DNA from: Marinimicrobium alkaliphilum
GTDB taxonomy: Bacteria > Pseudomonadota > Gammaproteobacteria > Pseudomonadales > Cellvibrionaceae
DNA: 64,000 nucleotides
Assembly (NCBI RefSeq): GCF_003259155.1
Contig: NZ_QGMQ01000002.1
Span: 184,925-248,924 of the forward strand
Direction: 5' to 3'
Part shown: piece by piece, positions 54,358 through 63,871 of the stretch
Layout: the number at the start of each line of letters is the position of its first letter
Numbering within the stretch: position 1 is the first letter of the stretch
Translations under genes and position numbers: made by a program
Notes under the pieces: model-generated
What the model was told of the DNA's origin: nothing
The model's database searches: none
What the model saw: only the letters and a program-made list of their open reading frames with translations

Positions 54358-54790
54358 GGCGAAAGTCATCAAGTCCAATACGGTTATTCTGCATACCGCC
54401 AGCCTGTTTTTGCTGCCACTGCAGTTGTTGTTTTCGATGTTCCTGCTGCTGCGTGGACACGATGAGCCGGGCGGTGGCTTTATTGCCGGGCTGGTGGCTG
54501 CAGGGGCGTTTGTGTTGTACCTGTTTGCCCACGGGGTGGACTCAACACGCAAAATTCTGCGGGTTGAACCCCACGATCTTATCGGGGCCGGCTTATTGTT
54601 CGGGGTGATCTCAGCACTGCCAGCCATTTTCTTTGGCCAGGCACTTTTGACCGCTCAGTGGTGGAGCTTTTACCTGGTGGGCACTGAGGTCAAGTTGTCG
54701 ACAGTGTTGTTGTTCGACCTGGGCGTTTATCTGGTGGTGATGGGCAGTATTCTCACCATCGTCATGTCCCTTAACGAGGCAGAGGAGTAG
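54344..54790 (+). CDS. mrpB: Na+/H+ antiporter subunit B (MrpB/MnhB)
   Basis: 148 residues with four membrane segments and the MrpB signature [23 protein letters not shown]. An excellent GGAGGTGA site inside mrpA drives its start. It is a separate subunit even though MrpA already contains an MrpB-like C-terminal domain, as is usual for group 1 Mrp operons. Confidence 0.95.
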   Translation: MTEVKAKVIKSNTVILHTASLFLLPLQLLFSMFLLLRGHDEPGGGFIAGLVAAGAFVLYLFAHGVDSTRKILRVEPHDLIGAGLLFGVISALPAIFFGQALLTAQWWSFYLVGTEVKLSTVLLFDLGVYLVVMGSILTIVMSLNEAEE

Positions 54791-54809
54791 GGTTCGCCCG
54801 AGACGCGTT

Positions 54810-55157
54810 ATGGAACACTTAATGGCTTACATTATTGGCATCCTGTTCGGCTCTGCCGTGTACATGATGCTGCGTCGCTCAATCGTCAAGCTGGTCATCG
54901 GGTTGATGATTTTGAGCAACGCCGCCAACCTGCTGATTTTTACGGTCGCGGGCATGACTCGCGGCGCGCCGCCGCTGATCGCCGAAGGCGCGCTGATGCC
55001 CGAGGGGGCTGTGGCGGATCCGCTGCCCCAGGCGCTGGTGCTGACCGCAATCGTGATTGCGTTCGGGGTGCTGGCGTTTGCGGTGGTTTTGATTCACCGC
55101 GCATACGAAGTGGTAGGCAATGACGACCTGGATCAGATGAAGGATACCGATACGTGA
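54810..55157 (+). CDS. mrpC: Na+/H+ antiporter subunit C (MrpC/MnhC, NuoK-like)
   Basis: 115 residues, three membrane helices, NuoK-like ([20 protein letters not shown] ... [20 protein letters not shown]). ATG 54810 has a weak ribosome site, and ATG 54822 is an alternative. The stop overlaps the mrpD GTG as GTGA. Confidence 0.93.
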   Translation: MEHLMAYIIGILFGSAVYMMLRRSIVKLVIGLMILSNAANLLIFTVAGMTRGAPPLIAEGALMPEGAVADPLPQALVLTAIVIAFGVLAFAVVLIHRAYEVVGNDDLDQMKDTDT

Positions 55158-56662
55158 GACTGGAAGTCATACTCCCGATTTTTATCCCGCTGATTGCCGG
55201 TACGCTCTCGGTTGTTGTCTGGCGCTCGACTTTCTATCAACGCTGGATTGCCGTGCTCGGCACGGCTGCTCTGCTGGCGTCCGGGTTGTGGCTGCTGAGT
55301 GCGGTACGCGCCGAAGGGCACGTGGTCATGCAGATGGGCAATTGGCAGGCGCCCTTCGGCATCACCATCGTCGCCGATACCCTGAGTGCGGTCATGGCCG
55401 TGTTGACCGGCCTGATGGGACTGGTGGTAGCGATTTATTCGCTCGGCTCGATTCCCGCCAGTCACGAACGCTTTGGTTACTACCCGTTGATGCATTTGTT
55501 GCTCGCCGGGGTCGCGGGCTCATTTCTGACCGGCGACCTGTTTAACCTCTATGTCTGGTTTGAGGTGATGTTGCTCGCGTCTTTTGCCCTGCTGACTCTG
55601 GGGGGTGAGCGCGCGCAGATGGAAGGGGCGATCAAATACGTCACCCTTAACCTGTTTTCCTCGGCGATTTTCCTGTCCTCCATCGGTTTGATGTACGGTA
55701 TGGTGGGCACACTCAATATGGCGGATATTGCCGACAAGTTGAGTGAGGTTGAGCACACCGGCATGGTCAATGTGCTGGCGGTCATGTTTATGGTGGCCTT
55801 CGGGATTAAAGCCGCCGCTTTCCCGCTGTTCTTCTGGCTGCCGGCGTCCTACCACACTCCGCGGGTGGCGGTGTCAGCGCTTTTTGCCGGCTTGCTCACC
55901 AAAGTGGGCATTTACGCTCTTTACCGCATGTTCACCCTGATTTTCAACGGCGATGTCGCCTACACCCACACCATTCTGTTGTGGAGTGCGGGCTTTACCA
56001 TGGTCACCGGGGTGCTCGGCGCGGCAGCGCAGTTTGAGTTCCGCCGGATTCTGGCGTTTCACAGTGTCAGTCAGATCGGCTATATGATTCTCGGTTTGGC
56101 GCTGTACACACCCCTGGCGCTGATTGGTGGTCTGTTCTATGTGATTCACCACAGTCTGGTGAAAACCTGCCTGTTCCTGATCAGTGGTCTGGTGTACCGG
56201 CTTACGGGCACTTACGAATTGAAGGAGCTGGGTGAGGTCTACCGTCATCGTCCGGGGATCGCCATCCTGTTTCTGATTGCGGCCCTGTCGCTGGCGGGTA
56301 TTCCGCCGCTGTCGGGCTTTTTTGCCAAGTTCATCATCGTTCGCGCCGGTCTCGAAATTGGCGCCTACACGCTCACCGGTATCGCCCTGGCGGTGGGTTT
56401 GCTGACGCTCTTCTCGATGATCAAAATCTGGGCCGAAGTGTTCTGGAAGGCGGCGCCGGAGGGCATGGATATGGAAAGGCTCAAGGCGCCGGTCAACGAC
56501 AGCCACGGAAGGTTTATGCTGACCGGCATCGGTATTCTGATCGCGGGTATTCTGTTACTGGGCTTCTGGGGTCAGCCGGTGATCGAACTGTTCGAAGTCA
56601 TGGCTGAGCAGTTGATGAACCCGGAAGGCTATATTGAGGCGGTTTTGGGAGGCGAGCAATGA
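55154..56662 (+). CDS. mrpD: Na+/H+ antiporter subunit D (MrpD/MnhD, NuoN-like)
   Basis: 502 residues from GTG 55154, with AGGA upstream and overlapping the mrpC stop. About 14 membrane helices, with the NuoM/N core [18 protein letters not shown] and the antiporter Lys region around [19 protein letters not shown], plus [14 protein letters not shown]. It is the second ion-translocating module of the Mrp complex. The stop overlaps mrpE by four bases. Confidence 0.95.
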   Translation: MRLEVILPIFIPLIAGTLSVVVWRSTFYQRWIAVLGTAALLASGLWLLSAVRAEGHVVMQMGNWQAPFGITIVADTLSAVMAVLTGLMGLVVAIYSLGSIPASHERFGYYPLMHLLLAGVAGSFLTGDLFNLYVWFEVMLLASFALLTLGGERAQMEGAIKYVTLNLFSSAIFLSSIGLMYGMVGTLNMADIADKLSEVEHTGMVNVLAVMFMVAFGIKAAAFPLFFWLPASYHTPRVAVSALFAGLLTKVGIYALYRMFTLIFNGDVAYTHTILLWSAGFTMVTGVLGAAAQFEFRRILAFHSVSQIGYMILGLALYTPLALIGGLFYVIHHSLVKTCLFLISGLVYRLTGTYELKELGEVYRHRPGIAILFLIAALSLAGIPPLSGFFAKFIIVRAGLEIGAYTLTGIALAVGLLTLFSMIKIWAEVFWKAAPEGMDMERLKAPVNDSHGRFMLTGIGILIAGILLLGFWGQPVIELFEVMAEQLMNPEGYIEAVLGGEQ

Positions 56663-57132
56663 TCGGCTTTTTCTGGAACCTGACCCTGGCTCTGGCCTGG
56701 ATCGCGTTGACCGGCAGCTTTAGCGGCCTCAACTTTGTGCTCGGCTTTGCGATCAGCTATCTGTTTCTGGCGGTGATTCAATCCCAGGTACCGGTGCTAC
56801 GGGGCTATGCCCAGCGGGTACCGCTGTTTGTGTTGTTCCTGCTGTTTTTCGTCAAAGAGCTGGTGAAGGCCAACTACAAGGTGGCTTTTGACGTGCTCAC
56901 GCCCCCCTGGCATATGAAGCCAGGCGTGATTGGTCTACCGTTGGAGGCAACCACAGATCTGGAAGTCACCATGGTAGCCAATTTCATCTCCCTGACACCC
57001 GGCACCCTGAGTCTGGATATTTCAGACGATCGCCGGGTGCTGTTTATCCACGCCATGTTTTTGCAGGATGAACAGGCCCTGATCCGCGAACTCAAGGAGA
57101 TTGAGCGGCGGATCCTGGAAATCATGCGCTGA
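56659..57132 (+). CDS. mrpE: Na+/H+ antiporter subunit E (MrpE/MnhE)
   Basis: 157 residues with two or three N-terminal helices and a cytosolic C-terminal domain. The family signature LPLEATTDLEVTMVANFISLTPGTLSLDIS is intact, as is FIHAMFLQDEQ. GGGAGGCG precedes ATG 56659. Confidence 0.95.
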   Translation: MIGFFWNLTLALAWIALTGSFSGLNFVLGFAISYLFLAVIQSQVPVLRGYAQRVPLFVLFLLFFVKELVKANYKVAFDVLTPPWHMKPGVIGLPLEATTDLEVTMVANFISLTPGTLSLDISDDRRVLFIHAMFLQDEQALIRELKEIERRILEIMR

Positions 57133-57142
57133 GGAGCCCAAC

Positions 57143-57418
57143 GTGATTCACCCGTTTATTATAAACCTGGTTTACCTGATGCTGACGATTGCCCTGTTGT
57201 TGGCATTCTGGCGTCTGAGCAAGGGGCCTTCGCTGCCCGACAGGGTGGTGGCGCTGGAGTTGATCGCCACGCTCGTCGCCTCCATTGTGGGTGTCCATGC
57301 GATTGATACCGGTGTATCCAGCTTTCTGGATATCGCCATTGTACTGGCTTTGACGGCATTCCTGGCGGCGATCGGGTTTGCCCGCTTCCTGGAACGAGGA
57401 GGTCCCCGTGATGATTGA
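57143..57418 (+). CDS. mrpF: Na+/H+ antiporter subunit F (MrpF/MnhF)
   Basis: 91 residues from GTG 57143, preceded by GAGGAG. Three helices with the conserved core FWRLSKGPSLPDRVVALELI, whose Asp (in PDRVVALD-type motifs) is functionally important in the family. A longer in-frame ATG at 57101 lies inside mrpE and has no support. Confidence 0.93.
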   Translation: MIHPFIINLVYLMLTIALLLAFWRLSKGPSLPDRVVALELIATLVASIVGVHAIDTGVSSFLDIAIVLALTAFLAAIGFARFLERGGPRDD

Positions 57419-57821
57419 GATTCTGGTTTCAGCCCTGTTGCTGCTTGGCGCGTTTTTGATGCTACTGGCATCCATCGGTTTGGTGCGTCTACCGGATTTG
57501 CCCACACGTATGCACGCAACCACCAAGTCCGGGGCCTTGGGCACCAGTGTAATTATGCTGGGTGTCGGTTTTACGTTTATGGAGCCGGTGGTCTGGGCGC
57601 GGGTGGCCGCGGTCATCGCATTCATTATCGTGACCGCGCCCGTGGCGGCACATGTCATTGGCCGCGCCGGCTATTTTGTGGGGGTACCTCTGTGGGAGGG
57701 CTCGGTCAAGGATGATCTGAAGGATCACTACGATCCTGAAACTCACACACTCAGCTGCAGTCTTTCAGATTACGCTGATAAAAACACAGATAAAACTAAG
57801 GCTGACCCTGACGAACAATAG
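57411..57821 (+). CDS. mrpG: Na+/H+ antiporter subunit G (MrpG/MnhG)
   Basis: 136 residues from ATG 57411, with GAGGAGGT eight bases upstream inside mrpF. Three helices, with the family motif GLVRLPDLPTRMHATTKSGALG. A hydrophilic C-terminal tail of about 35 residues extends past the usual end. Its last codons overlap the convergent DUF3833 gene by 26 bases, so the two stops interlock. Confidence 0.93.
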   Translation: MIEILVSALLLLGAFLMLLASIGLVRLPDLPTRMHATTKSGALGTSVIMLGVGFTFMEPVVWARVAAVIAFIIVTAPVAAHVIGRAGYFVGVPLWEGSVKDDLKDHYDPETHTLSCSLSDYADKNTDKTKADPDEQ

Positions 57822-58332
57822 CCAATTGAATGCTGCCGACCCTGAAGCCCCATTTGCGCAGGGTCGACTCATTGAGCACGGTATTCTCGTCAATGCGCCA
57901 CATCCAATCTTCGACATTCAGGCTCAGTTTTCGGCCCCGGTAATCAATTTCCAGAACGTAATCCAGGCGCAGCGCATTCCCCGCCACCTGTAGCGTCCCC
58001 GTGCCAATGACATCCTCGGCTGTGCCACTGTAGCGGCCGTCGCCCTCAGGCGTTAGCGTCCAGGTGCGGTGCTGGATTTCGCCGTCATCAAACTCAAAGC
58101 GTTCCACCAGACGCCCGACGCCCTCGTCATCCCAACTGGCATCAATGCTGGCGTTGAAGTGACGGGTTACTTCGCCGCCGCGGTTTTTGAGCACGCCGTG
58201 CGCGGTCAGGTGACCGTCAAAGAACTCTTCGAGCGTGAATACCGGGGCATTGTCCCGGTATTGGCCTACATCTGTGGACGAGCAGGCACTTAAACTGGCG
58301 ACAATACTCACAATAAATGCTCGCTTAATCAT
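57796..58332 (-). CDS. DUF3833 lipoprotein
   Basis: 178 residues from ATG 58332 (MIKRAFIVSIVASLSACSS, a good lipoprotein signal). Alternative in-frame ATGs lie 5 and 9 codons upstream. The domain TLEEFFDGHLTAHGVLKNRGGEVTRHF and WMWRIDENTVLNESTLRKWGFRVGSI fits DUF3833, a lipocalin-like family of unknown function found beside chalcone-isomerase-like and SAM genes elsewhere. It is convergent with mrpG, with overlapping ends. Confidence 0.85.
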   Translation of the reverse strand: MIKRAFIVSIVASLSACSSTDVGQYRDNAPVFTLEEFFDGHLTAHGVLKNRGGEVTRHFNASIDASWDDEGVGRLVERFEFDDGEIQHRTWTLTPEGDGRYSGTAEDVIGTGTLQVAGNALRLDYVLEIDYRGRKLSLNVEDWMWRIDENTVLNESTLRKWGFRVGSIQLAIVRQGQP

Positions 58333-58486
58333 GGTTATAAAGGTCATTTGGGGTCTCATGGTTGTTCAGTGGCCGAGCGCTAGGCTATGACCTGTGTACG
58401 CACTGGCAGGGTGGTTGGTTCAGAAGAGAATGATTATTTGTGGGTAAATGAGGTTTGCGGGGCAGGGGGGCCGTGGAGGGGCGACG

Positions 58487-59407
58487 TCAGGATGCGTCAG
58501 ATCCCCTCAACCAATGTTCCATCGCACGCTCGGTACCGAGCGAAAGCAGATCAATGCCGCGCTCAATCACGGAAAAATAGAAATCGATAATATCGGATGT
58601 CAGGCTGAACAGCCGGCTGGAATCGGCCCGGACCTGGCCACTGAGTACGTCCTGTTCGACCATAGTCAGCAGGTAGACCAGTTTCAACTCATAGGCTTTG
58701 AGCTGCGACAGCTGACTGAAGTCGTCCTCGACGATGGCTTCCAGGCGCTTGCTTTGATGGCGTAATTTTTCGTTATTGACCCGGGTGTTCTGAATGGCAA
58801 AGCGCAATTTCCCGTCGTGATGACTGTCGCACTGCCCGCGCGCTGCAGCGTAACTTGACAGCGCACGGACCCGCCCGAGCTGTTCAGCGATGGCGGGCAT
58901 CTGGCGTAAGGTGAAATGCAGTAGCTCCAGGTGCTGAAAGGGGGTATGGCCCGGGGCAGAGGTCTCGGTCGTCTCCAGGGGAGACTCCAGGGTCCGGGAG
59001 AGCCCACCGAGGATGGCCAGCAGTTGCTCGATCAGGTGGGAGTGAAGCTCGTAGTTGTCGATGACGGTGTCTTGCTGCCAATCGTGGCGGATGGTGCTCC
59101 AGGCGGTTTCCAGATTAGTGCGGTCCTTGGTACTCAACAGCTCGGCGTTGCCCGCCACCACCTGCACCAGCTTCAAGCGTCGCTCCAGCTCCCGCCCAAG
59201 AGCGACGAATGCTTGCCGAAACTCGGCATTGCCGCCCAGCAGGGCCATACTCATCCCCCGATGGCGCTGTACTCCGCGAATAATCTGGGTCAACTGGTGG
59301 GCCAGAATCAGGGCGTCATGTTGTCGCCGGTAACGTTGATACAGCCGGTCATAGCGGTCGGCGTCGGTGTTCGCCGGGACGGTCTCGGGTATCAGTGATT
59401 GTTCCAT
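58487..59407 (-). CDS. NIT-domain-like cytoplasmic sensor protein
   Basis: 306 residues, almost entirely helical, with no signal or membrane segment. The N-terminal part QLTQIIRGVQRHRGMSMALLGGNAEFRQAF and the central NYELHSHLIEQLLAILGGLSRTL resemble the nitrate/nitrite-sensing NIT domain (conserved QxERG-type helix). The C-terminal part (KLVYLLTMVEQDVLSGQVRADSSRLF) may be dimerising. No output domain is fused, so it may act through a partner. Assignment is tentative. Confidence 0.55.
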   Translation of the reverse strand: MEQSLIPETVPANTDADRYDRLYQRYRRQHDALILAHQLTQIIRGVQRHRGMSMALLGGNAEFRQAFVALGRELERRLKLVQVVAGNAELLSTKDRTNLETAWSTIRHDWQQDTVIDNYELHSHLIEQLLAILGGLSRTLESPLETTETSAPGHTPFQHLELLHFTLRQMPAIAEQLGRVRALSSYAAARGQCDSHHDGKLRFAIQNTRVNNEKLRHQSKRLEAIVEDDFSQLSQLKAYELKLVYLLTMVEQDVLSGQVRADSSRLFSLTSDIIDFYFSVIERGIDLLSLGTERAMEHWLRGSDAS

Positions 59408-59527
59408 GGTGGTGCACTCTTTGCGTGATCTTTGCGTGCATGCACCAGAATGGGCGCCCCAACAGGGCTAATCTGGTGCAATATCGCACTCTTCAGGCCT
59501 TAGCTTTCTGTATGAGCAACAACTGTA

Positions 59528-59562
59528 CCAGGGCCAAGAGGTTGCCAACCTCTTGGCCCTGG
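59528..59562. repeat. 35-bp near-perfect palindrome between divergent genes
   Basis: Seventeen-base arms (59528-59544 and 59546-59562) are exact reverse complements around a single central base. It lies between the NIT-like gene (minus) and the DUF3617 gene (plus), about 45 bases before the latter's ATG, and is not followed by a T run. It could be a cruciform, an operator or an RNA hairpin in a leader. Confidence 0.85.
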
Positions 59563-59607
59563 GCCACACTTGCCGGGCAGCCTAACAACAATCACGGAGG
59601 TTCTCGC

Positions 59608-60153
59608 ATGGTTAAGCGTCAACAATTGATTCGGATTTTACTCGGGGCAGTCTGCCTCGCCGCCGCGCCCTGGGTTCAGGCTCAGACCCTGGATTTGCGC
59701 CCTGGCTTGTGGGAGCACAGCATTACCATTACCGGGCAGTCGGCGGAGATGGATGCCGCCATGCGCGAAATGAAGGCGCAGTTAGAAAGTATGCCGCCGG
59801 AGCAGCGCGCCATGATGGAGCGGATGATGGCCGATCAGGGCATCAGCTTTGATGATTCAGGGGCAACCATGAGTTCCATTAAAGTTTGTCTCACAGAGGA
59901 CGATATTGCTCAGGGAGAGCTGCCGCAGCAAGATGAGTGTGAGCAGGAAATTCTGGAGCGCAGTGCCGAGCGCCTGCGGGTCAGATTCGAGTGTCAGGAC
60001 CCACCCGCCCGCGGCGAGGGGGAGGTGGTATTTCACAGCCCCACCCACTACACCAGCACAGCGACCATGACCTCGCCCGCCTCGGGTAGCGAGCAGACGC
60101 TGGTGATGGAGCAGACCGGGGAGTGGTTGTCGGAAGACTGCGCCGGGCACTGA
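59608..60153 (+). CDS. DUF3617 periplasmic protein
   Basis: 181 residues from ATG 59608, with GGAGG eight bases upstream. A signal peptide (LLGAVCLAAAPWVQA) and the DUF3617 start LDLRPGLWEHSITITGQS, with a Met/Glu-rich helix MPPEQRAMMERMMADQG, the KVCLTEDDI strand and conserved cysteines. Function unknown. The gene for the TpsB-like barrel starts 20 bases downstream. Confidence 0.82.
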   Translation: MVKRQQLIRILLGAVCLAAAPWVQAQTLDLRPGLWEHSITITGQSAEMDAAMREMKAQLESMPPEQRAMMERMMADQGISFDDSGATMSSIKVCLTEDDIAQGELPQQDECEQEILERSAERLRVRFECQDPPARGEGEVVFHSPTHYTSTATMTSPASGSEQTLVMEQTGEWLSEDCAGH

Positions 60154-60173
60154 TTGCCGATAAGTGAGACGTT

Positions 60174-61316
60174 ATGAAAAACCCTTTTGGGGATCACCCG
60201 GCCCGGAGCCTGTGGCTCCTGGTGCTGGGCGTGGTGGTCGCGTTACCGGTCGATGCCGGGAGTGAGCGCTCCGGTGGACTGCCGCAGATTGAAGTGAGTT
60301 TTGAAGACAGCGGTACCTCGGCCCTGGGGCACGATATCTGGGGCCTGGGACTGCGCTGGAACGACATCGCCGGCAGTGGTCACGCTATGGGTTACCGCTT
60401 TAACCGGACCGGCAAGAAAGGCGGCTTGGAAGCCCACGGTGTGAACTACCGTGTGCCTCTGGAGGAGGGGCGCGGTCTTCTGCTTGGGGCCCGCTACGCC
60501 GAGGTCAGCGACAAGGTGGTCGACGTCGACCCCCGGGCCCGCAGCGACGCCTACTGGTTGCGTCTCGAATTACCTCTGGGAGAAGACGACAGCCCTGTGA
60601 CCCAGCGCCTGCGGGTGGGGATGGATTACAAGAACTACAACAACGATTTGATCTATTTTGGCGATGCGGTCTACGACAACTTCGTCAAGATCATTCAACT
60701 GGTCGCCAGTTACTCGGCGGTCCGCCCGGACGAGTCGGGCATCAACCAATGGTTTCTGCACTTTGTGGCCAGCCCCGGCGGGCTTGGGCGCAACAACCAG
60801 ACCAGCCGCTTCGAAGCGGCTCGCACCAATGCGGAGGCCAACTACCACCGGATTCAGCTGGGCTTTGAGCGCCACCAGCGCCTGCGCCACGGTTATGCCT
60901 GGGTGGTGCGCAGCCGGATTCAGCAGACCGACAGCCGGTTGTTGCCCAGCGAGCAGATGGCGCTGGGCGGACGCACCAGCATTCGCGGCTTCAATGAGCG
61001 GGATACCGGCGGCGATAACGGTTACTGGTTGTCCAACGAGCTGCGCTCGCCGCACTTCGAGCTGCCCGGTATACAGGGGCCATCCTTGGGGGATGCCCAA
61101 TTGTTGATGTTTGCCGACTGGGGACGGGCGAGTACCGTGCAGCCGGAAGAGGACGAGTTCAGCCACAGAGCATTGGCGTCGGTGGGCTTTGGTGTACGTT
61201 ATCAGTGGCGTGAACACCTGCAAGTCGAGGGCGATTTCGGCTGGCAGGTGGCCGGTCGCTATGACGATATCAGCGATCAGGCGCGCACCCATTGGCGAGT
61301 GTCCGCGAGTTTCTAA
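60174..61316 (+). CDS. TpsB/ShlB-like outer-membrane barrel lacking POTRA domains
   Basis: 380 residues, signal peptide (LWLLVLGVVVALPVDAG), then beta strands throughout. The barrel contains the L6-type motif GGRTSIRGFNERDTGGDNGYWLSNEL (residues about 260-285), diagnostic of the TpsB/Omp85 superfamily, and ends in Phe (WRVSASF). No POTRA domains are visible, so it is a barrel-only protein, shorter than FhaC or ShlB (550+). It may be an Omp85-like channel or a decayed TpsB. It is probably co-transcribed with the DUF3617 gene. Confidence 0.75.
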   Translation: MKNPFGDHPARSLWLLVLGVVVALPVDAGSERSGGLPQIEVSFEDSGTSALGHDIWGLGLRWNDIAGSGHAMGYRFNRTGKKGGLEAHGVNYRVPLEEGRGLLLGARYAEVSDKVVDVDPRARSDAYWLRLELPLGEDDSPVTQRLRVGMDYKNYNNDLIYFGDAVYDNFVKIIQLVASYSAVRPDESGINQWFLHFVASPGGLGRNNQTSRFEAARTNAEANYHRIQLGFERHQRLRHGYAWVVRSRIQQTDSRLLPSEQMALGGRTSIRGFNERDTGGDNGYWLSNELRSPHFELPGIQGPSLGDAQLLMFADWGRASTVQPEEDEFSHRALASVGFGVRYQWREHLQVEGDFGWQVAGRYDDISDQARTHWRVSASF

Positions 61317-61321
61317 CGCGC

Positions 61322-62125
61322 CTACAAGGTACTGTCGAGAATCGTCATCAGGGCGAAGCCCCCGAGTAGGGCAAAGGTGGCGGCATTTTCGTGGCCGTCC
61401 TTGTGGGTCTCGGGGATGATTTCGTTACTGATGATAAACAGCATCGCGCCAGCGGCACCGCCCAGAATCCAGGGCAGTAAGGGCACGGCGATGGTGACCA
61501 GGGTTGCCCCAAACAGCCCGCCGATGGGCTCTATCATTCCTGTGAGTACCGCGACCCAGAACGCAAACGTTCGTGAATAGCCGATGGTGTAAAGCGCCAC
61601 GGCGATCGCGAGCCCCTCGGGAATATTCTGGATAAAGATACCAATGGCGAGAGGAATACCGTTGGTAACATTCCCGTCGGCAAAGCCCACTCCCACGGCC
61701 ATACCCTCGGGAAAGTTGTGCAGGGTGATGGCAATCACGAATAGCCAGATGCCATTCATACGCTTGATGTCGATGCCTTCGCGACCTTTGAGAAAGTGCT
61801 GGTGGGGTGAGTAGTGGTGTATCAGTGCGAGAATCACGGCACCGATCAGCATGCCCAGGGTGACCACGATAACGGCAACCAGAAGCGTTCTTCCCTGATT
61901 CTCGGCAATTTCAAACCCGGGAATCAGCAGTGAAAAAATCGAAGCCGCCAGCATCACCCCGGCCGCCGAGGCGAGCAGTATGTCCTGGGCGCGTACCGTA
62001 AGGGCGCGTACAAAGAAAATGCCCGCAGCGCCCAGGGTGGTGCCAAAACTTGCCAGCAGACTCGCGACTGAGCCGATCAGAATCACGTTATCCGGATTGT
62101 CGAGCATGGCTTGCCACGCGCTCAT
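61322..62125 (-). CDS. ZIP-family divalent metal transporter
   Basis: 267 residues with eight predicted helices. Helix IV carries HNFPEGMAVGVG and helix V QNIPEGLAIAV, the two metal-site motifs of the GufA-like ZIP branch. The cytosolic loop (HHYSPHQHFLKG) is His-rich. It takes up Zn, Fe or Mn across the inner membrane. The stop lies five bases from the convergent barrel gene's stop. Confidence 0.9.
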   Translation of the reverse strand: MSAWQAMLDNPDNVILIGSVASLLASFGTTLGAAGIFFVRALTVRAQDILLASAAGVMLAASIFSLLIPGFEIAENQGRTLLVAVIVVTLGMLIGAVILALIHHYSPHQHFLKGREGIDIKRMNGIWLFVIAITLHNFPEGMAVGVGFADGNVTNGIPLAIGIFIQNIPEGLAIAVALYTIGYSRTFAFWVAVLTGMIEPIGGLFGATLVTIAVPLLPWILGGAAGAMLFIISNEIIPETHKDGHENAATFALLGGFALMTILDSTL

Positions 62126-62286
62126 TGGTCCCCCTGTGACGGATGAATCGTTAATCTCTTTCTATAATAGAATGGCTGGGTATAGCGAAAAAGCAAGCCG
62201 CCGGATCACCGGGAGAGACCCCGGAAGACGATTACCGAGGGAATCGTGTATACTTCGGCCACATTTTGTACAGTAAGGTAAGTGTT

Positions 62287-63861
62287 TTGATCGGGAAACT
62301 ATTCAAAAAACTGTCGGGAAGCACCCCGGAGAAGGCTTCGGAGCCCGCCCCCAAAGCGCGCGCTGAGCAGTCCGCAAAAGCCGACACCAAGAGCCGCAAC
62401 GGTAATACCGCGCGGCCCGCTAAAAACCCGAACCCGGGGCGCTCGCGCCCGGATGCCACGTCCAAGGATGACAAGGCGCCAACGGGGAATCGCAAGCGTC
62501 GCTCCCGAGGCGGGCGCAAAGGGGCTCAGAAGCCCGCCAGCGCGCCCTGGGATATCTCCCAGTTTCCGGTGCCGGAAGTCGAGGGCAAAACCCGCTTCCA
62601 CGATCTGGGCCTGCCTGACACCCTGATGCACGCCATTGCTGACCTCGGCTTTGAATACTGCTCACCCATTCAGGCTCAGTCGCTTCCCCACGCCCTGCAG
62701 GGCAAAGATGTGGTGGGCAAGGCTCAGACCGGCACGGGCAAGACGGCTGCTTTCCTGGTGGCCATCATCGACGACCTGCTCAAACACCCGATTGAAGAAA
62801 CCCGCTATGCCGGTGAGGCGCGGGCCCTGATCGTGGCGCCCACACGGGAGCTGGTGATGCAGATTGCCGACGATGCCAAGGGTCTGTGTAAATACACGGA
62901 TTTGCAGATCCACACCCTGGTGGGCGGCATGGACTACCAGAAGCAGCAACGCCGTTTGCACAATGACCAGGCCGATATTGTGGTGGCTACCCCCGGGCGT
63001 CTGCTGGATTTTTGCGAGCGCCGGGACGTGTTTCTGGATCAGATCGAAGTGCTGGTGCTGGACGAAGCCGATCGGATGCTGGATATGGGCTTTATTCCGC
63101 AAGTCCGCCGGATCGTGCGCCAGACACCGCGGCGCGAAGATCGCCAGACCCTGTTTTTCTCCGCCACCTTCACCGATGACGTTCACCGGCTGGTCGAGCA
63201 GTGGACCTACAAGCCGGTACAGGTGGAAATCGAGCCCGAGAGCGTGGCGACCGATACCGTCGACCAACGGGTGTATCTGGTGTCCACGGAAGAGAAGTAC
63301 ACGCTGCTCTACAACCTGATTCAACACGAAGATGTCGACAGCCTGATCGTGTTTGCCAATCGCCGGGATCAGTGCCGTGACCTGCATGAGAAGCTGCAAC
63401 GCCACGGGATAAAAGCCGGGCTGTTGTCGGGTGAAGTGGCCCAGAACAAGCGGGTCTCCACCCTCGAAGCGTTTAAATCGGGCGAGCTGAAAGTGTTGGT
63501 GGCCACCGATGTGGCCGGACGCGGGATTCACATCAGCGGCATCAGCCACGTGGTGAATTTTACCTTGCCCGAAGAGGCCGAGGATTATGTTCATCGCATC
63601 GGCCGTACCGGCCGGGCGGGCAAGACCGGTACCTCGGTGAGCTTTGCCTGCGAGGACGACGCTTTCCAATTGGAACCCATCGGCCAGCTGCTGGGTAACA
63701 AACTGGCCTGCGAGCAGCCGCCTGAGCATTTACTGGCCGAAACCCCGGCGCTGCCCCCCAAACCCCGCTCAAGCAGCGGCCCGCGCCGCAGCAGCGGTGG
63801 TGGCAGAAACGATGGCAACAACCGCCGAGGTGGTGGTGGCCGCCCCGGCGGACGCCGTTAA
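62287..63861 (+). CDS. rhlB: DEAD-box RNA helicase RhlB
   Basis: 524 residues from TTG 62287, with AAGG eight bases upstream ([11 protein letters not shown]). TTG 62266 would add seven residues and has no site, and no ATG or GTG is available. A basic low-complexity N-terminus (about 10-85) precedes the helicase core: [16 protein letters not shown] (Q motif), [48 protein letters not shown] and HRIGRTGR. The C-terminus is Arg/Gly-rich ([12 protein letters not shown]). RhlB unwinds RNA in the degradosome with RNase E. Confidence 0.93.
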   Translation: MIGKLFKKLSGSTPEKASEPAPKARAEQSAKADTKSRNGNTARPAKNPNPGRSRPDATSKDDKAPTGNRKRRSRGGRKGAQKPASAPWDISQFPVPEVEGKTRFHDLGLPDTLMHAIADLGFEYCSPIQAQSLPHALQGKDVVGKAQTGTGKTAAFLVAIIDDLLKHPIEETRYAGEARALIVAPTRELVMQIADDAKGLCKYTDLQIHTLVGGMDYQKQQRRLHNDQADIVVATPGRLLDFCERRDVFLDQIEVLVLDEADRMLDMGFIPQVRRIVRQTPRREDRQTLFFSATFTDDVHRLVEQWTYKPVQVEIEPESVATDTVDQRVYLVSTEEKYTLLYNLIQHEDVDSLIVFANRRDQCRDLHEKLQRHGIKAGLLSGEVAQNKRVSTLEAFKSGELKVLVATDVAGRGIHISGISHVVNFTLPEEAEDYVHRIGRTGRAGKTGTSVSFACEDDAFQLEPIGQLLGNKLACEQPPEHLLAETPALPPKPRSSSGPRRSSGGGRNDGNNRRGGGGRPGGRR

Positions 63862-63871
63862 CCGGCCCGTC

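Noticed and set aside
52063-54627. An 854-codon minus-strand frame opposite mrpA and mrpB
   Set aside because: Its composition is His/Gln/Arg-rich low complexity, as expected for the antisense of a membrane-protein gene. mrpA on the other strand is clearly homologous to a known family.
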